Below, piece by piece: positions 7,911-15,423 of a stretch of DNA of 22,162 nt. The notes under the pieces were generated by a model. It searched no databases. It was not told where the DNA came from and saw only the letters and a list, made by a program, of their open reading frames with translations. The stretch's first letter is position 1, and each line of letters begins with the position of its first letter. Source of the DNA: Treponema sp. (lineage in GTDB: Bacteria; Spirochaetota; Spirochaetia; Treponematales; Treponemataceae); contig JAFLSP010000012.1 in the NCBI GenBank assembly GCA_022510885.1, positions 1 through 22,162 on the forward strand, written 5' to 3'. Position numbers and translations under genes: made by a program.

Positions 7911-8843
7911 ATGGCAAGAAGACAGGTTTTTACGCCGAATGAAGTGAGAGGAACGGACGTCACGTTCGAACTGAAACTGCTGCATGAGTACGCGAAACCG
8001 CAGATTGAGGAAGTCGTCGAGGAAACGCCTGTCTACACAGGACCGACTGTCGAGGAGCTGCAAAAGGAAGCCGACGATTTCCGGGTAAAATGGGAAGCCG
8101 AAAAGCAGCGGATGCTCGCAGCGGCGCAGGCAGATGCCGACCAAATCCTTGAGCGCGCGCGGGAAGCCGCTTTCAATGAGGTAAAGAGTCAGAGCGACCA
8201 TGCGCAGGAGATGCGGGCACAGGCGGAGCAGGACGCGGCGGACATCGTTCAGAAAGCGAAAGATGAGGCCGCGCAGATACTTGCCGAAGCGCAGACTCAG
8301 CAGAGCAGCATGACTGAGCAGGCGCACAAAGATGGTTTTGAGCAGGGGCGTACCGCTGGCTACGAAGAGGGAAAGGCGGAGGTCGAGCGGCTCATCGAGC
8401 GTACCCATACCATACTGGACGAAGTGCTTGCCCGCCGCGAGCAAATTCTGCGCGGCACGGAGCAACAGATTGTAGAACTGGTCATTCTGATGACGCGCAA
8501 GGTTGTCAAGTTGCTAAGCGAGAGCCAGAAGAACGTGGTGATGGCGAACGTGCTCGAAGCGCTGAAGAAAGTCAAGGTGCGCGGTAAGGTAAACATCCGT
8601 GTGAATCTTGCTGACCTTAAGCTGACCACCGAACATGCGCAAAATTTTGTGCGTCAGTTCGAAAGCGTGGAAGGTGTTTCCGTGTATGAGGACTCTGCTG
8701 TGGACAAAGGCGGTTGCATCGTGGAGACTGACTTCGGGTCAATCGATGCGCGCATTGCAAGCCAGCTCGGCGAATTGGAGTCCAAAGTGCTTGACATCTC
8801 GCCCGTCAGGACGCTGCACAAAGGGGACGAGCCGTCCGCGTAG
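7911..8843 (+). CDS. fliH: Flagellar export apparatus protein FliH
   Basis: FliH is the cytoplasmic stator-like partner that binds and restrains the FliI ATPase and links it to the C ring. The 310 residues show an acidic N-terminal part and a long Ala/Glu/Gln-rich coiled coil (about 45-145). A GxxxG repeat run typical of FliH follows (GFEQGRTAGYEEGKAE, about 143-158), and then the conserved C-terminal domain (VRGKVNIRVNLADL). AGGAG at 7900-7904 lies six bases before the ATG. The position between fliG and fliI supports the assignment. Confidence 0.92.
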   Translation: MARRQVFTPNEVRGTDVTFELKLLHEYAKPQIEEVVEETPVYTGPTVEELQKEADDFRVKWEAEKQRMLAAAQADADQILERAREAAFNEVKSQSDHAQEMRAQAEQDAADIVQKAKDEAAQILAEAQTQQSSMTEQAHKDGFEQGRTAGYEEGKAEVERLIERTHTILDEVLARREQILRGTEQQIVELVILMTRKVVKLLSESQKNVVMANVLEALKKVKVRGKVNIRVNLADLKLTTEHAQNFVRQFESVEGVSVYEDSAVDKGGCIVETDFGSIDARIASQLGELESKVLDISPVRTLHKGDEPSA

Positions 8844-8864
8844 CGTGTCGCGGGGGTGGGGCAG

Positions 8865-10304
8865 ATGGAATCATGTTTTACAAAATATCTTGACACGGTA
8901 AAAGAAACCGAGACCATTCTCTATACCGGCGCGGTAAGCGCAGTCAAAGGGCTGATGATTGAGAGCATCGGCCCGCGTTCCATGATTGGTGAATTATGCG
9001 ACATCCGTTTGCCCGACGGTACGAGTGTGCAGGCTGAAGTGACGGGGCTTGAGGGGTCTGTCGTCCGCTTGATGACATACGGCGATACCAAGGGCATTGA
9101 GGTGGGCTGCGAGGTGGTGGCAAGCGGTCATGTCCTGCAAGTACCCGTGGGTGATTCCTTGCTGGGGCGCGTGATTGACGCGACGGGAAAGCCGATTGAT
9201 GGCAAGGGCGCGCTCGGCACGTCCGCGTATTATCCCGTTATTGCTTCCCCGCCCGACCCAATGACGCGCCGTCCGATTGACCGTCGCGTCGTGACGGGCG
9301 TTCGTGCCATCGATTCGCTGCTGACCTGTGGCAAAGGGCAGCGTCTCGGTATCTTCGCAGGCAGCGGCGTGGGGAAATCCACGCTGCTTTCGATGATAGC
9401 GCGAAATACGGACGCGGACATTAATGTTATCGGTTTGATTGGCGAGCGCGGTCGTGAAGTGATGGACTTTATCAGCCGCGACCTGGGCGAGGCGGGCATG
9501 GCGCGCTCGGTGGTGGTTGTTGCCACGAGCGACACGCCGTCAATTGCGCGTTTGCGCGCTGCTTACGTGACGACTGCCGTTGCCGAGTATTTCCGCGACC
9601 AGGGCAAGGACGTTATGCTCATGATGGACAATATGACGCGATTTGCCCATGCACAGCGTGAAATCGGGCTTTCCACGGGCGAGGCTCCCGCGCAGCGCGG
9701 CTATCCGCCGAGTGTCTTTGACCTGATTCCTAAACTCTTGGAGCGCAGTGGCACGAGTGACCGGGGGACGATTACCGCGTTCTACAACGTGCTTGTGGAC
9801 GGCGACGACATGGACGAGCCGATTACCGATAAAGTGCGCGGAACGCTTGACGGGCACATCGTCCTGAGCCGCGCGCTCGCGCAGGAACGCCATTATCCCG
9901 CAATCGACGTGCTTCAGAGCATCAGCCGGCTTTCCAAGCGCGTGAGCGGCAAAGCGTCCGTGTCTGCGGCGAACAAAATCGCGCGGCTCGTCGCCCTCTA
10001 TGCGCAGAACGCGGAGATGATTAACGCGGGCGTGTACCAGCAGGGCGCGAATGCCGACATCGACGAGGCGATTGCCAAGCACGACGCAATCGAGGCGTTT
10101 TTGATGCAGGAGGAGTACGAGCCGTGCCCGATTGACGACACGCTGCGGAAGCTCGCCGCCCTTGCCGAGACCGATATTCCCGAAAGCGAGTACGGCGAGC
10201 AGCCCGCGCTTGACCGCAAGACCACCGCGCAGATGGTCAAAGAAATGGCGGAATCAGCGGCAAACGACTCGCCGTCTGCTGAAGTCGTGGAGACGAGCCT
10301 GTGA
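8865..10304 (+). CDS. fliI: Flagellum-specific export ATPase FliI
   Basis: FliI is the ATPase of the flagellar type III export system, related to the F1 beta subunit, and releases substrates from their chaperones. From the chosen ATG the protein has 479 residues, with Walker A GSGVGKST (166-173), the GERGREV segment, and Walker B ending at Asp255 (MLMMDNMTRFAHAQREIG). The export-ATPase stretch GEAPAQRGYPPSVFDLIP follows. ATG 8865 has GGGGG eight bases upstream (8852-8856); an in-frame GTG at 8856 overlaps that site and is less likely. The stop overlaps the fliJ start. Confidence 0.96.
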   Translation: MESCFTKYLDTVKETETILYTGAVSAVKGLMIESIGPRSMIGELCDIRLPDGTSVQAEVTGLEGSVVRLMTYGDTKGIEVGCEVVASGHVLQVPVGDSLLGRVIDATGKPIDGKGALGTSAYYPVIASPPDPMTRRPIDRRVVTGVRAIDSLLTCGKGQRLGIFAGSGVGKSTLLSMIARNTDADINVIGLIGERGREVMDFISRDLGEAGMARSVVVVATSDTPSIARLRAAYVTTAVAEYFRDQGKDVMLMMDNMTRFAHAQREIGLSTGEAPAQRGYPPSVFDLIPKLLERSGTSDRGTITAFYNVLVDGDDMDEPITDKVRGTLDGHIVLSRALAQERHYPAIDVLQSISRLSKRVSGKASVSAANKIARLVALYAQNAEMINAGVYQQGANADIDEAIAKHDAIEAFLMQEEYEPCPIDDTLRKLAALAETDIPESEYGEQPALDRKTTAQMVKEMAESAANDSPSAEVVETSL

Positions 10305-10732
10305 AAAAATTCGCATTCACTATGCAGAAAGTGCTCGATTTGCGCGAATTCGAGCGCAAGCAAGCAGAGGCGGATTTGGGGCGCGCACTTGCCGAGGAGA
10401 ACGCCATTCGGCAGGCACTTGAAATGGTTGCGCAACAGCATGGCAGTGCCGTCTCTGCCGCCGACCGCATGACTGACATTCATGAATTGTACGGTGTGAG
10501 CCAGTATTTTGTCTTTCTTGACCAGAAAAAAGAATTGCTTTTGCAGGAACTTGCGCAGGCGCAGCTCGTGAGCGAGCAGAAGCGCGAGGCGATGCGCGAG
10601 GCGATGAAGAAATGCAAGGTCTTGGAGCAGCTCCGCGAACGCCGCCTTGCCACATGGAAAAAAGAGCGGCTTTTGCAGGAGGAGAACACAACGGACGACA
10701 TTGTAACGTCGCGCTTCCGCTCTAGTATTTGA
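10301..10732 (+). CDS. fliJ: Flagellar export protein FliJ
   Basis: FliJ is a small coiled-coil protein that inserts in the FliI hexamer like the gamma stalk of F1 and helps chaperone recycling. The 143 residues begin KKFAFTMQKVLDLREFERKQAEADL, a typical FliJ N-terminus, and are mostly predicted helix. The GTG start overlaps the fliI stop as GTGA, with GGAG eight bases upstream (10289-10292), so translation is coupled. Identification rests on position, size and helical character, because FliJ sequences diverge strongly. The gene ends the operon; its last 11 bases overlap the opposing kinase gene. Confidence 0.88.
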   Translation: MKKFAFTMQKVLDLREFERKQAEADLGRALAEENAIRQALEMVAQQHGSAVSAADRMTDIHELYGVSQYFVFLDQKKELLLQELAQAQLVSEQKREAMREAMKKCKVLEQLRERRLATWKKERLLQEENTTDDIVTSRFRSSI

Positions 10733-12368
10733 ACGTACTTCCCCCGATAAACTCGCGCACGATAGACTGGGCGGGCACGTAGTCCGATGCCATCGGCGAG
10801 AACAGCGCAAGAAACTGCAGCAAACGTGATGCTTCGGCATATTCTTTTTGCTCGGGCGACACGCAGCGCAACAGTGGTTCGGCATATACCTTGAGCACCG
10901 AAAGCTCGTAGTCAAGGGCCGTGTTCAGCACCGCGTCGGCGTTGTTCTGGAACGGGAAGATGTGCAAATTCTCGCCCTTCTGTACGCTGTCCCACATCGA
11001 AATAGTCGCTGCCGCGCTTTTTCCGCGGAATTTCGCGTCGCGCACGATGCGGCGAATGAGGCGGTTGTCGCGTGTGGGTACGCGGTTGTGGTCGTCGATG
11101 TTCAGTTGGGTGAGCGCAGAAAGGTAGACCTTGAACTTGCAGTCGTTGCTCACGAGCGGGGTCAGTTTGTCGTTCAGTCCGTGGATGCCTTCCATAATCA
11201 GGATGTCGTGCTTTTGGAGTTTCATCGTCTTGCCCGTGTAGTAGGGCTGCCCGAGGTCGAAATTGTACGACGGCATCCGAACTTCCTTGCCAGCGAACAA
11301 GTCCACTAGATTCTGATTGAGCAGCGGAATGTCCAGGGCTTCAAGGCATTCGTAGTCGTAATTGCCGTTCTCGTCCTTGGGATTGCGGTCGCGCCCCACG
11401 TAGTAGTTGTCAAGGCTGATGACGCGCGGTGTGTAGCCCGCCGCCTGTAAGTGAAGCGACAGTTTTTTTGCCGAGGTCGTCTTGCCCGATGACGAAGGCC
11501 CTGCAATCAGCACCACTTTGACATTTCCGCGCGCATGAATCTGTCGCGCCGTCTCCGCAAAATTCTGTGCTTGGAACGTCTCCGTGATGTCCACGAAGTC
11601 GTTTATCTTGCGTTTGGCAATCAGTTCGTTGAGCGCGGCGACCGAAGTCACGTTGATTTGCTTTCCCCATGCCTTGTAGGTCTTGTAAATCTGAAAAATC
11701 TTGGGATGGTCAGTGAACACGGGCAGCACGTCTGGCTCTTTCGTCGTGGGAAACTGGAGCAGGAAACCGTCTGCGTAGGGCAGCAGCGCGAACGTTCTGA
11801 TTTTTCCCGTGCGGTTCACGAGCGGGCCAACGTTCATATCGCTGTAGTCGCCCATCGTGTTGACGAGCAACCGGTTAGGGTTCACGTAGTCGAGATGCTT
11901 GCGCGTCTCGGTCTGTCCGTTCTTCTCAAGCAGTTCTTTCGCTTGTGTGTAGGAAATGATGTGGCTCGTGATGGGCGTGTCTGCCGTGATGATGGCGCGC
12001 ATCTCTGTTTCGAGCGCGGCGATTTCTTCTTTTTTTACCGCCGTGTCAGATTCAAATGTATAATAATAAGCGTAGCCGAGGCTGTGCCCCACGGTCAGCC
12101 GGCGGTCGGGGTGCAGTTTGTGCGCCGCCGCCGCAAGGATAAAGCACAGCGTGCGTCGATATGCCTCCGAGCCGAACTTGGAGTTGAAGTAAATCGGCTC
12201 GACGTAGGAATCGAACGGAATGGGATTAGTGAGCGCAGTCACTTGGTTGTTCACCATGAGCGCGGCAAGTTTCTCCTCGCCGCCGTCAAATTCATCCGCG
12301 AGCGTAAGTGCGCTCGTGTTCTGCTCTACCGTAATCGTCTTTCCCGTCGAAAGTGTGAGAGTAATCAT
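10722..12368 (-). CDS. udk: Nucleoside kinase with TGS and tRNA_SAD-like N-terminus (uridine kinase type)
   Basis: The 548 residues combine an N-terminal TGS-like domain (about 1-60) with a threonyl/alanyl-tRNA-synthetase-like second domain (about 65-250, with VGHSLGYAYYY at 93-103). A uridine-kinase/phosphoribulokinase fold starts near 283, with P-loop GPSSSGKT at 290-297, then SLDNYY and the EGIHGLN segment. The C-terminal half would transfer phosphate from ATP to a nucleoside, by homology uridine or cytidine; substrate choice is not visible. This three-part architecture occurs in other bacteria. A perfect TATAAT lies five bases before the ATG and there is no ribosome site, suggesting a leaderless mRNA. 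argR lies 41 bases upstream on the same strand. Confidence 0.9.
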   Translation of the reverse strand: MITLTLSTGKTITVEQNTSALTLADEFDGGEEKLAALMVNNQVTALTNPIPFDSYVEPIYFNSKFGSEAYRRTLCFILAAAAHKLHPDRRLTVGHSLGYAYYYTFESDTAVKKEEIAALETEMRAIITADTPITSHIISYTQAKELLEKNGQTETRKHLDYVNPNRLLVNTMGDYSDMNVGPLVNRTGKIRTFALLPYADGFLLQFPTTKEPDVLPVFTDHPKIFQIYKTYKAWGKQINVTSVAALNELIAKRKINDFVDITETFQAQNFAETARQIHARGNVKVVLIAGPSSSGKTTSAKKLSLHLQAAGYTPRVISLDNYYVGRDRNPKDENGNYDYECLEALDIPLLNQNLVDLFAGKEVRMPSYNFDLGQPYYTGKTMKLQKHDILIMEGIHGLNDKLTPLVSNDCKFKVYLSALTQLNIDDHNRVPTRDNRLIRRIVRDAKFRGKSAAATISMWDSVQKGENLHIFPFQNNADAVLNTALDYELSVLKVYAEPLLRCVSPEQKEYAEASRLLQFLALFSPMASDYVPAQSIVREFIGGSTFKY

Positions 12369-12373
12369 ACGCC

Positions 12374-12402
12374 ATTATACACCGGGACAGATGAAAAAGA
12401 AA
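12374..12402 (-). promoter_or_regulatory. Sigma-70 promoter of the nucleoside kinase gene
   Basis: On the minus strand TTTCTT (12402-12397) is followed after 17 bases by a perfect TATAAT (12379-12374). The -10 element ends five bases before the ATG, so initiation at the usual distance would place the 5' end on the start codon. The -35 element is poor. Confidence 0.5.
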
Positions 12403-12409
12403 GGGAAAT

Positions 12410-12880
12410 CTAATCTTCGATGTCGGGGATGCGCTGTTTGAGCGCGTTCATGAACTGCTTGCCCGTCACGCCTTCGCGCAGGCAGGCGAAAATGCAGTTG
12501 TCGCCCGCCACCGTGCCGAGGATTTCGTCCATGTTCATGCAGTCGAGCGCGTTCGACACGCTGTCCGCGTGCCCGCCGAAGGTCTTGATGACGACGATGT
12601 TCCCGCTCCAGTCGATGCTGACGTAGCCGCGCAGGAAGTCCTGCACGAGAATCTGCTCGCCCTCCGCGCGCTCCTCGTCGCTCGGCAGGGCGTACACATA
12701 ACTGGCGTTTCCGTCGCTTACTTTGCCCACTTTGAGCAGTTTGAGGTCACGGCTGAGCGTCGCCTGCGTCACGTCGAAGCCGTCCCTCTGTAGGTACGTC
12801 AGCAACTCGTCCTGGCTGGCGATGCGGTTGTTTTTGATGAGCCGTTTGATTGCCTTGAGGCGGGCGAGACGCTCTTTCAC
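12410..12880 (-). CDS. argR: Arginine repressor ArgR
   Basis: ArgR is a hexameric regulator that binds ARG boxes when loaded with arginine; it represses arginine synthesis genes and often its own. From the chosen GTG at 12880 it has 156 residues, the length of E. coli ArgR. The N-terminal winged helix includes QDELLTYLQRDGFDVTQATLSRDLKLL. The C-terminal oligomerisation and arginine domain includes GTVAGDNCIFACLRE. The GTG has GGGGGT five bases upstream; an earlier GTG at 12931 would add 17 residues unlike the family and would lie inside the promoter. argH in this window is a plausible target. Confidence 0.93.
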   Translation of the reverse strand: MKERLARLKAIKRLIKNNRIASQDELLTYLQRDGFDVTQATLSRDLKLLKVGKVSDGNASYVYALPSDEERAEGEQILVQDFLRGYVSIDWSGNIVVIKTFGGHADSVSNALDCMNMDEILGTVAGDNCIFACLREGVTGKQFMNALKQRIPDIED

Positions 12881-12909
12881 GATGACCCCCAGTATGTGGA
12901 TATGCCTCA

Positions 12910-12938
12910 AGTATGGATAAAAGTGTCGCACGTGTCAA
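12910..12938 (-). promoter_or_regulatory. Sigma-70 promoter of argR with possible operator
   Basis: On the minus strand a perfect TTGACA (12938-12933) is followed by 17 bases and CATACT (12915-12910). Transcription would start near 12903, giving a leader of about 23 bases. On the plus strand AGTATGGATAAAA (12910-12922) and AGTATGTGGATA (12891-12902) form an imperfect direct repeat covering the -10 and start region. The first partly resembles the ARG box (ATGAATAAAAATTCA), which would fit autorepression. Confidence 0.55.
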
Positions 12939-12952
12939 GGTTGTGATTTCCG

Positions 12953-12979
12953 TCAAGTCACCCGTGCGCGTTCCGATAT
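12953..12979 (+). promoter_or_regulatory. Sigma-28-type promoter of flgN
   Basis: TCAA (12953-12956), 15 bases, then TCCGATAT (12972-12979) matches the FliA consensus with correct spacing. As at flgB, the -10 element ends seven bases before the ATG and the bases between are the same. It is divergent from the argR promoter, with 14 bases between their -35 elements. Confidence 0.65.
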
Positions 12980-12986
12980 TCAGAGT

Positions 12987-13439
12987 ATGAGCGAGACCAA
13001 GGAGACCGGGACGAAAGGCGCGCTTGTCGCCGTCATGCGCAAAGAAAATGACCTGCTCGACAAGATTCTTGAACAGCAGGCGGTGCTGCACGAGTGCGTG
13101 GCGAAAAAAGACTGGTCGCACCTTGAGGACGCGATGGCGCATCTGCACGCGCTCTCCGACTCGTTTGTGGAACTTGAGGAACAGCGCACTTCTTTGGCGG
13201 ACGACGCTTCCCTTGCGGCAGACGCGGAACTTGCGCCCGTGCTTGCCCAGGTACGCGGCAAATTGCAGAAATCCAAAATCGAAAACCGCGCGCTCAACGA
13301 ATACATCAAAACCACGCGCAAATTCCTGCAAGGCGTGTTCGATTCCGTCGTCCCGCAGCGCAGGAACACGCTCTACACCCGCACGGGAAAAATCGTCCGT
13401 TCCGAGCCGAGCGGCATCACGCTCGACTGCGTTTTTTAA
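12987..13439 (+). CDS. flgN: FlgN-type flagellar chaperone
   Basis: FlgN binds the C-terminal ends of the junction proteins FlgK and FlgL and delivers them to the export gate. The 150 residues are almost wholly helical (ENDLLDKILEQQAVLHECV and onward), and the C-terminal end (NEYIKTTRKFLQGVFDS, then LYTRTGKI) has the FlgN pattern. The gene sits directly before flgK, as FlgN often does. The ATG lacks a Shine-Dalgarno site and follows a sigma-28-like -10 element by seven bases, suggesting a leaderless transcript. FlgN sequences are variable, so part of the support is context. Confidence 0.85.
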   Translation: MSETKETGTKGALVAVMRKENDLLDKILEQQAVLHECVAKKDWSHLEDAMAHLHALSDSFVELEEQRTSLADDASLAADAELAPVLAQVRGKLQKSKIENRALNEYIKTTRKFLQGVFDSVVPQRRNTLYTRTGKIVRSEPSGITLDCVF

Positions 13440-13451
13440 AGCCAAATTCCC

Positions 13452-13479
13452 TCAAGTCGTTCTTTCGCCACTCCGACAA
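13452..13479 (+). promoter_or_regulatory. Sigma-28-type promoter of flgK
   Basis: TCAA (13452-13455), 16 bases, then TCCGACAA (13472-13479). The -35 region shares TCAAGTC with the flgN promoter and the -10 is identical to that of flgB. Transcription would start near 13486, leaving about 40 bases of leader that include the flgK ribosome site. Confidence 0.55.
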
Positions 13480-13525
13480 TGAAAACGGCAGACTGTTTTT
13501 TGCGGTCGGCACGGAGGTTCGGAAC

Positions 13526-15394
13526 ATGGCGAATTCATTTGGCGCGATTGAGCTTGGCAAGCGCAGTCTTATGGCGCAGGCGCAGCAGATTAACACGGCG
13601 GGTCACAATATTTCCAACGCGAACACGGAGGGCTACACCCGTCAGCGTGTGCAGGTAAAGACCTTTGACCCGCTCTACCGCCCCGACCTGACGCGCGCGG
13701 AGACTCCCGGGCAAATCGGGCAGGGTACGGCAATCGAGCAGATTACCCGACTGCGCGATGAGCTGCTCGACCAGCGCATCGTGGCGCAGGAAAATCAGGA
13801 ATCGTACTGGGCGACGCGCGAAAAATACTACGTCATGCTCGAACAAATCTACAATGAGCCGAACGACGTGTCCATCCGCACGAACATGGACCACTTTTGG
13901 CTGGCGTGGCAGGAACTTTCTGTTTTCCCCGACAACCAGGCGGCGCGGCAGGCGGTGGTGACGCGCGGCGAGAGCCTCACCACGGCAATCCACCAGCGGT
14001 TCGCGAGCCTTTCCGGCATCGGTACGATGCTCAACGGTGACATCGAGGCGACCGTGCGGCAGGTGAACGACTTGGCGAGTCAAATTGCGCGCATCAATAA
14101 TGAAATCGTGCGCTCGGAGGCGATGGGCGACAATCCCAACGACCTGTACGACCGCCGCGACGTGCTCGTGGAGAAACTCGGCGCGCTCGCCAATATCACG
14201 ACCGACCGCCGCGACAGCGACGAATTTATGGTGCACATTGACGGTCACGTTTTGGTGCAGGGTTCGGTCGCGCGCGCGCTTGACATTCGCACGACCACCG
14301 ATAACAACAGTTACAGCGAAGTCGTTTGGAAAGACACGCAAAATCTTGCCGAAATCTCCGGCGGTACGCTCGGCGCGCTCATTGAACTGCGTGACGTGGA
14401 CGTGCGCACTGAAATACAGTCGCTCAACACGATGACGATGAATTTCGCCGATTTGGTGAACGACGTGCATCGGGCGGGCATCGGCGCGAACGGCGTGACG
14501 GGGCTTGCTTTCTTTACGCAGCATCCGTTCGTCACCGACGTGAACGGCAACTATGACCGCAACGGCGACGGTCAGCTCGATACGTCGTACATTTTCCGTT
14601 TTACCGGCACGAACGCGCTCAACGGGCAGGACAAGGTCGGACTCGAAGGCGTGATGACGTTCAGCGGCAAGCGCGGCAACGTGACTGTTCCGTACTACGC
14701 CACTGACACGATTGACGAAGTGGTCAACCGCATCAACGACAGCGACGGCGAAGTCAAAGCCTACCTTGACCGCAACAATCGTCTTGTTCTCAAGGCGACT
14801 ACGGCGAGCGCGATGGAGAATCCTGATTTCGTCATTCGTCACGTGGAGGACAGCGGCATGTTCCTCTCCGGCTACGCGGGCATTTTGAACGGCTCGGGCG
14901 AGGCGGGCGCGTATGACTTTGCGCAGGCAGACGCGGTGAACGCGCTTGCGGCGGATTTCTCCGTCGCGCCCGTGCTGAACCCGGCGGGCTATGTCGAAGT
15001 GAACGCGGCAATTCGCGGCGACGTGCTTTCCGTGGCGGCTGCTATGCCCACTACGCGCGGCGAGGTGATGGCGGGCGACGGGCGTGCGGCGGTGGAAATC
15101 GCGTCAATCCGCAATTCGCAGGTGATGATTGGTAAAGACCGCACGTTCGACGACTATTTTGCGAACAGCGTGACCAACATCGGTCTCAAGGGTGAGCAGG
15201 CGGAGACCAACTTGCTCAGCCAGAACAAAATCATGAACGACCTGCGCGACCTGCGCGACAGCATCAGCGGCGTGAATATCGACGAGGAGCTGGCGGACAT
15301 CATCAAATTCCAGCACGGCTACAACGCGGCGGCGAAGTTCATCAGCGTGATTGACGGAATGCTCGACACGATTATCAACCGCCTTGGCGTGTAA
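13526..15394 (+). CDS. flgK: Flagellar hook-associated protein 1, FlgK
   Basis: FlgK is the first hook-filament junction protein, exported with the help of FlgN. The 622 residues are somewhat long for the family. The N-terminal rod-type D0 helix is clear (INTAGHNISNANTEGYTRQR), and the C-terminal D0 helix ends the protein (ADIIKFQHGYNAAAKFIS). In the central variable domain a DxNxDGxxD loop (DRNGDGQLD, 344-352) looks like a calcium-binding EF-hand or dockerin loop. GGAGG at 13513-13517 lies eight bases before the ATG. That site contains ACGGA, and a second GGA lies at 13521-13523, the core bases recognised by CsrA, which is encoded 3.6 kb downstream in the same cluster. Confidence 0.95.
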   Translation: MANSFGAIELGKRSLMAQAQQINTAGHNISNANTEGYTRQRVQVKTFDPLYRPDLTRAETPGQIGQGTAIEQITRLRDELLDQRIVAQENQESYWATREKYYVMLEQIYNEPNDVSIRTNMDHFWLAWQELSVFPDNQAARQAVVTRGESLTTAIHQRFASLSGIGTMLNGDIEATVRQVNDLASQIARINNEIVRSEAMGDNPNDLYDRRDVLVEKLGALANITTDRRDSDEFMVHIDGHVLVQGSVARALDIRTTTDNNSYSEVVWKDTQNLAEISGGTLGALIELRDVDVRTEIQSLNTMTMNFADLVNDVHRAGIGANGVTGLAFFTQHPFVTDVNGNYDRNGDGQLDTSYIFRFTGTNALNGQDKVGLEGVMTFSGKRGNVTVPYYATDTIDEVVNRINDSDGEVKAYLDRNNRLVLKATTASAMENPDFVIRHVEDSGMFLSGYAGILNGSGEAGAYDFAQADAVNALAADFSVAPVLNPAGYVEVNAAIRGDVLSVAAAMPTTRGEVMAGDGRAAVEIASIRNSQVMIGKDRTFDDYFANSVTNIGLKGEQAETNLLSQNKIMNDLRDLRDSISGVNIDEELADIIKFQHGYNAAAKFISVIDGMLDTIINRLGV

Positions 15395-15423
15395 AGCGTT
15401 GGGTTTAGGAAAAGGAGACAGCT

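Noticed and set aside
13479-13526. Possible small upstream frame starting at the ATG in the flgK leader
   Set aside because: It has no ribosome site, overlaps the -10 element, and would start before the likely transcript start.
13535-14842. A long minus-strand frame across flgK
   Set aside because: Shadow of flgK codon bias without recognisable motifs.
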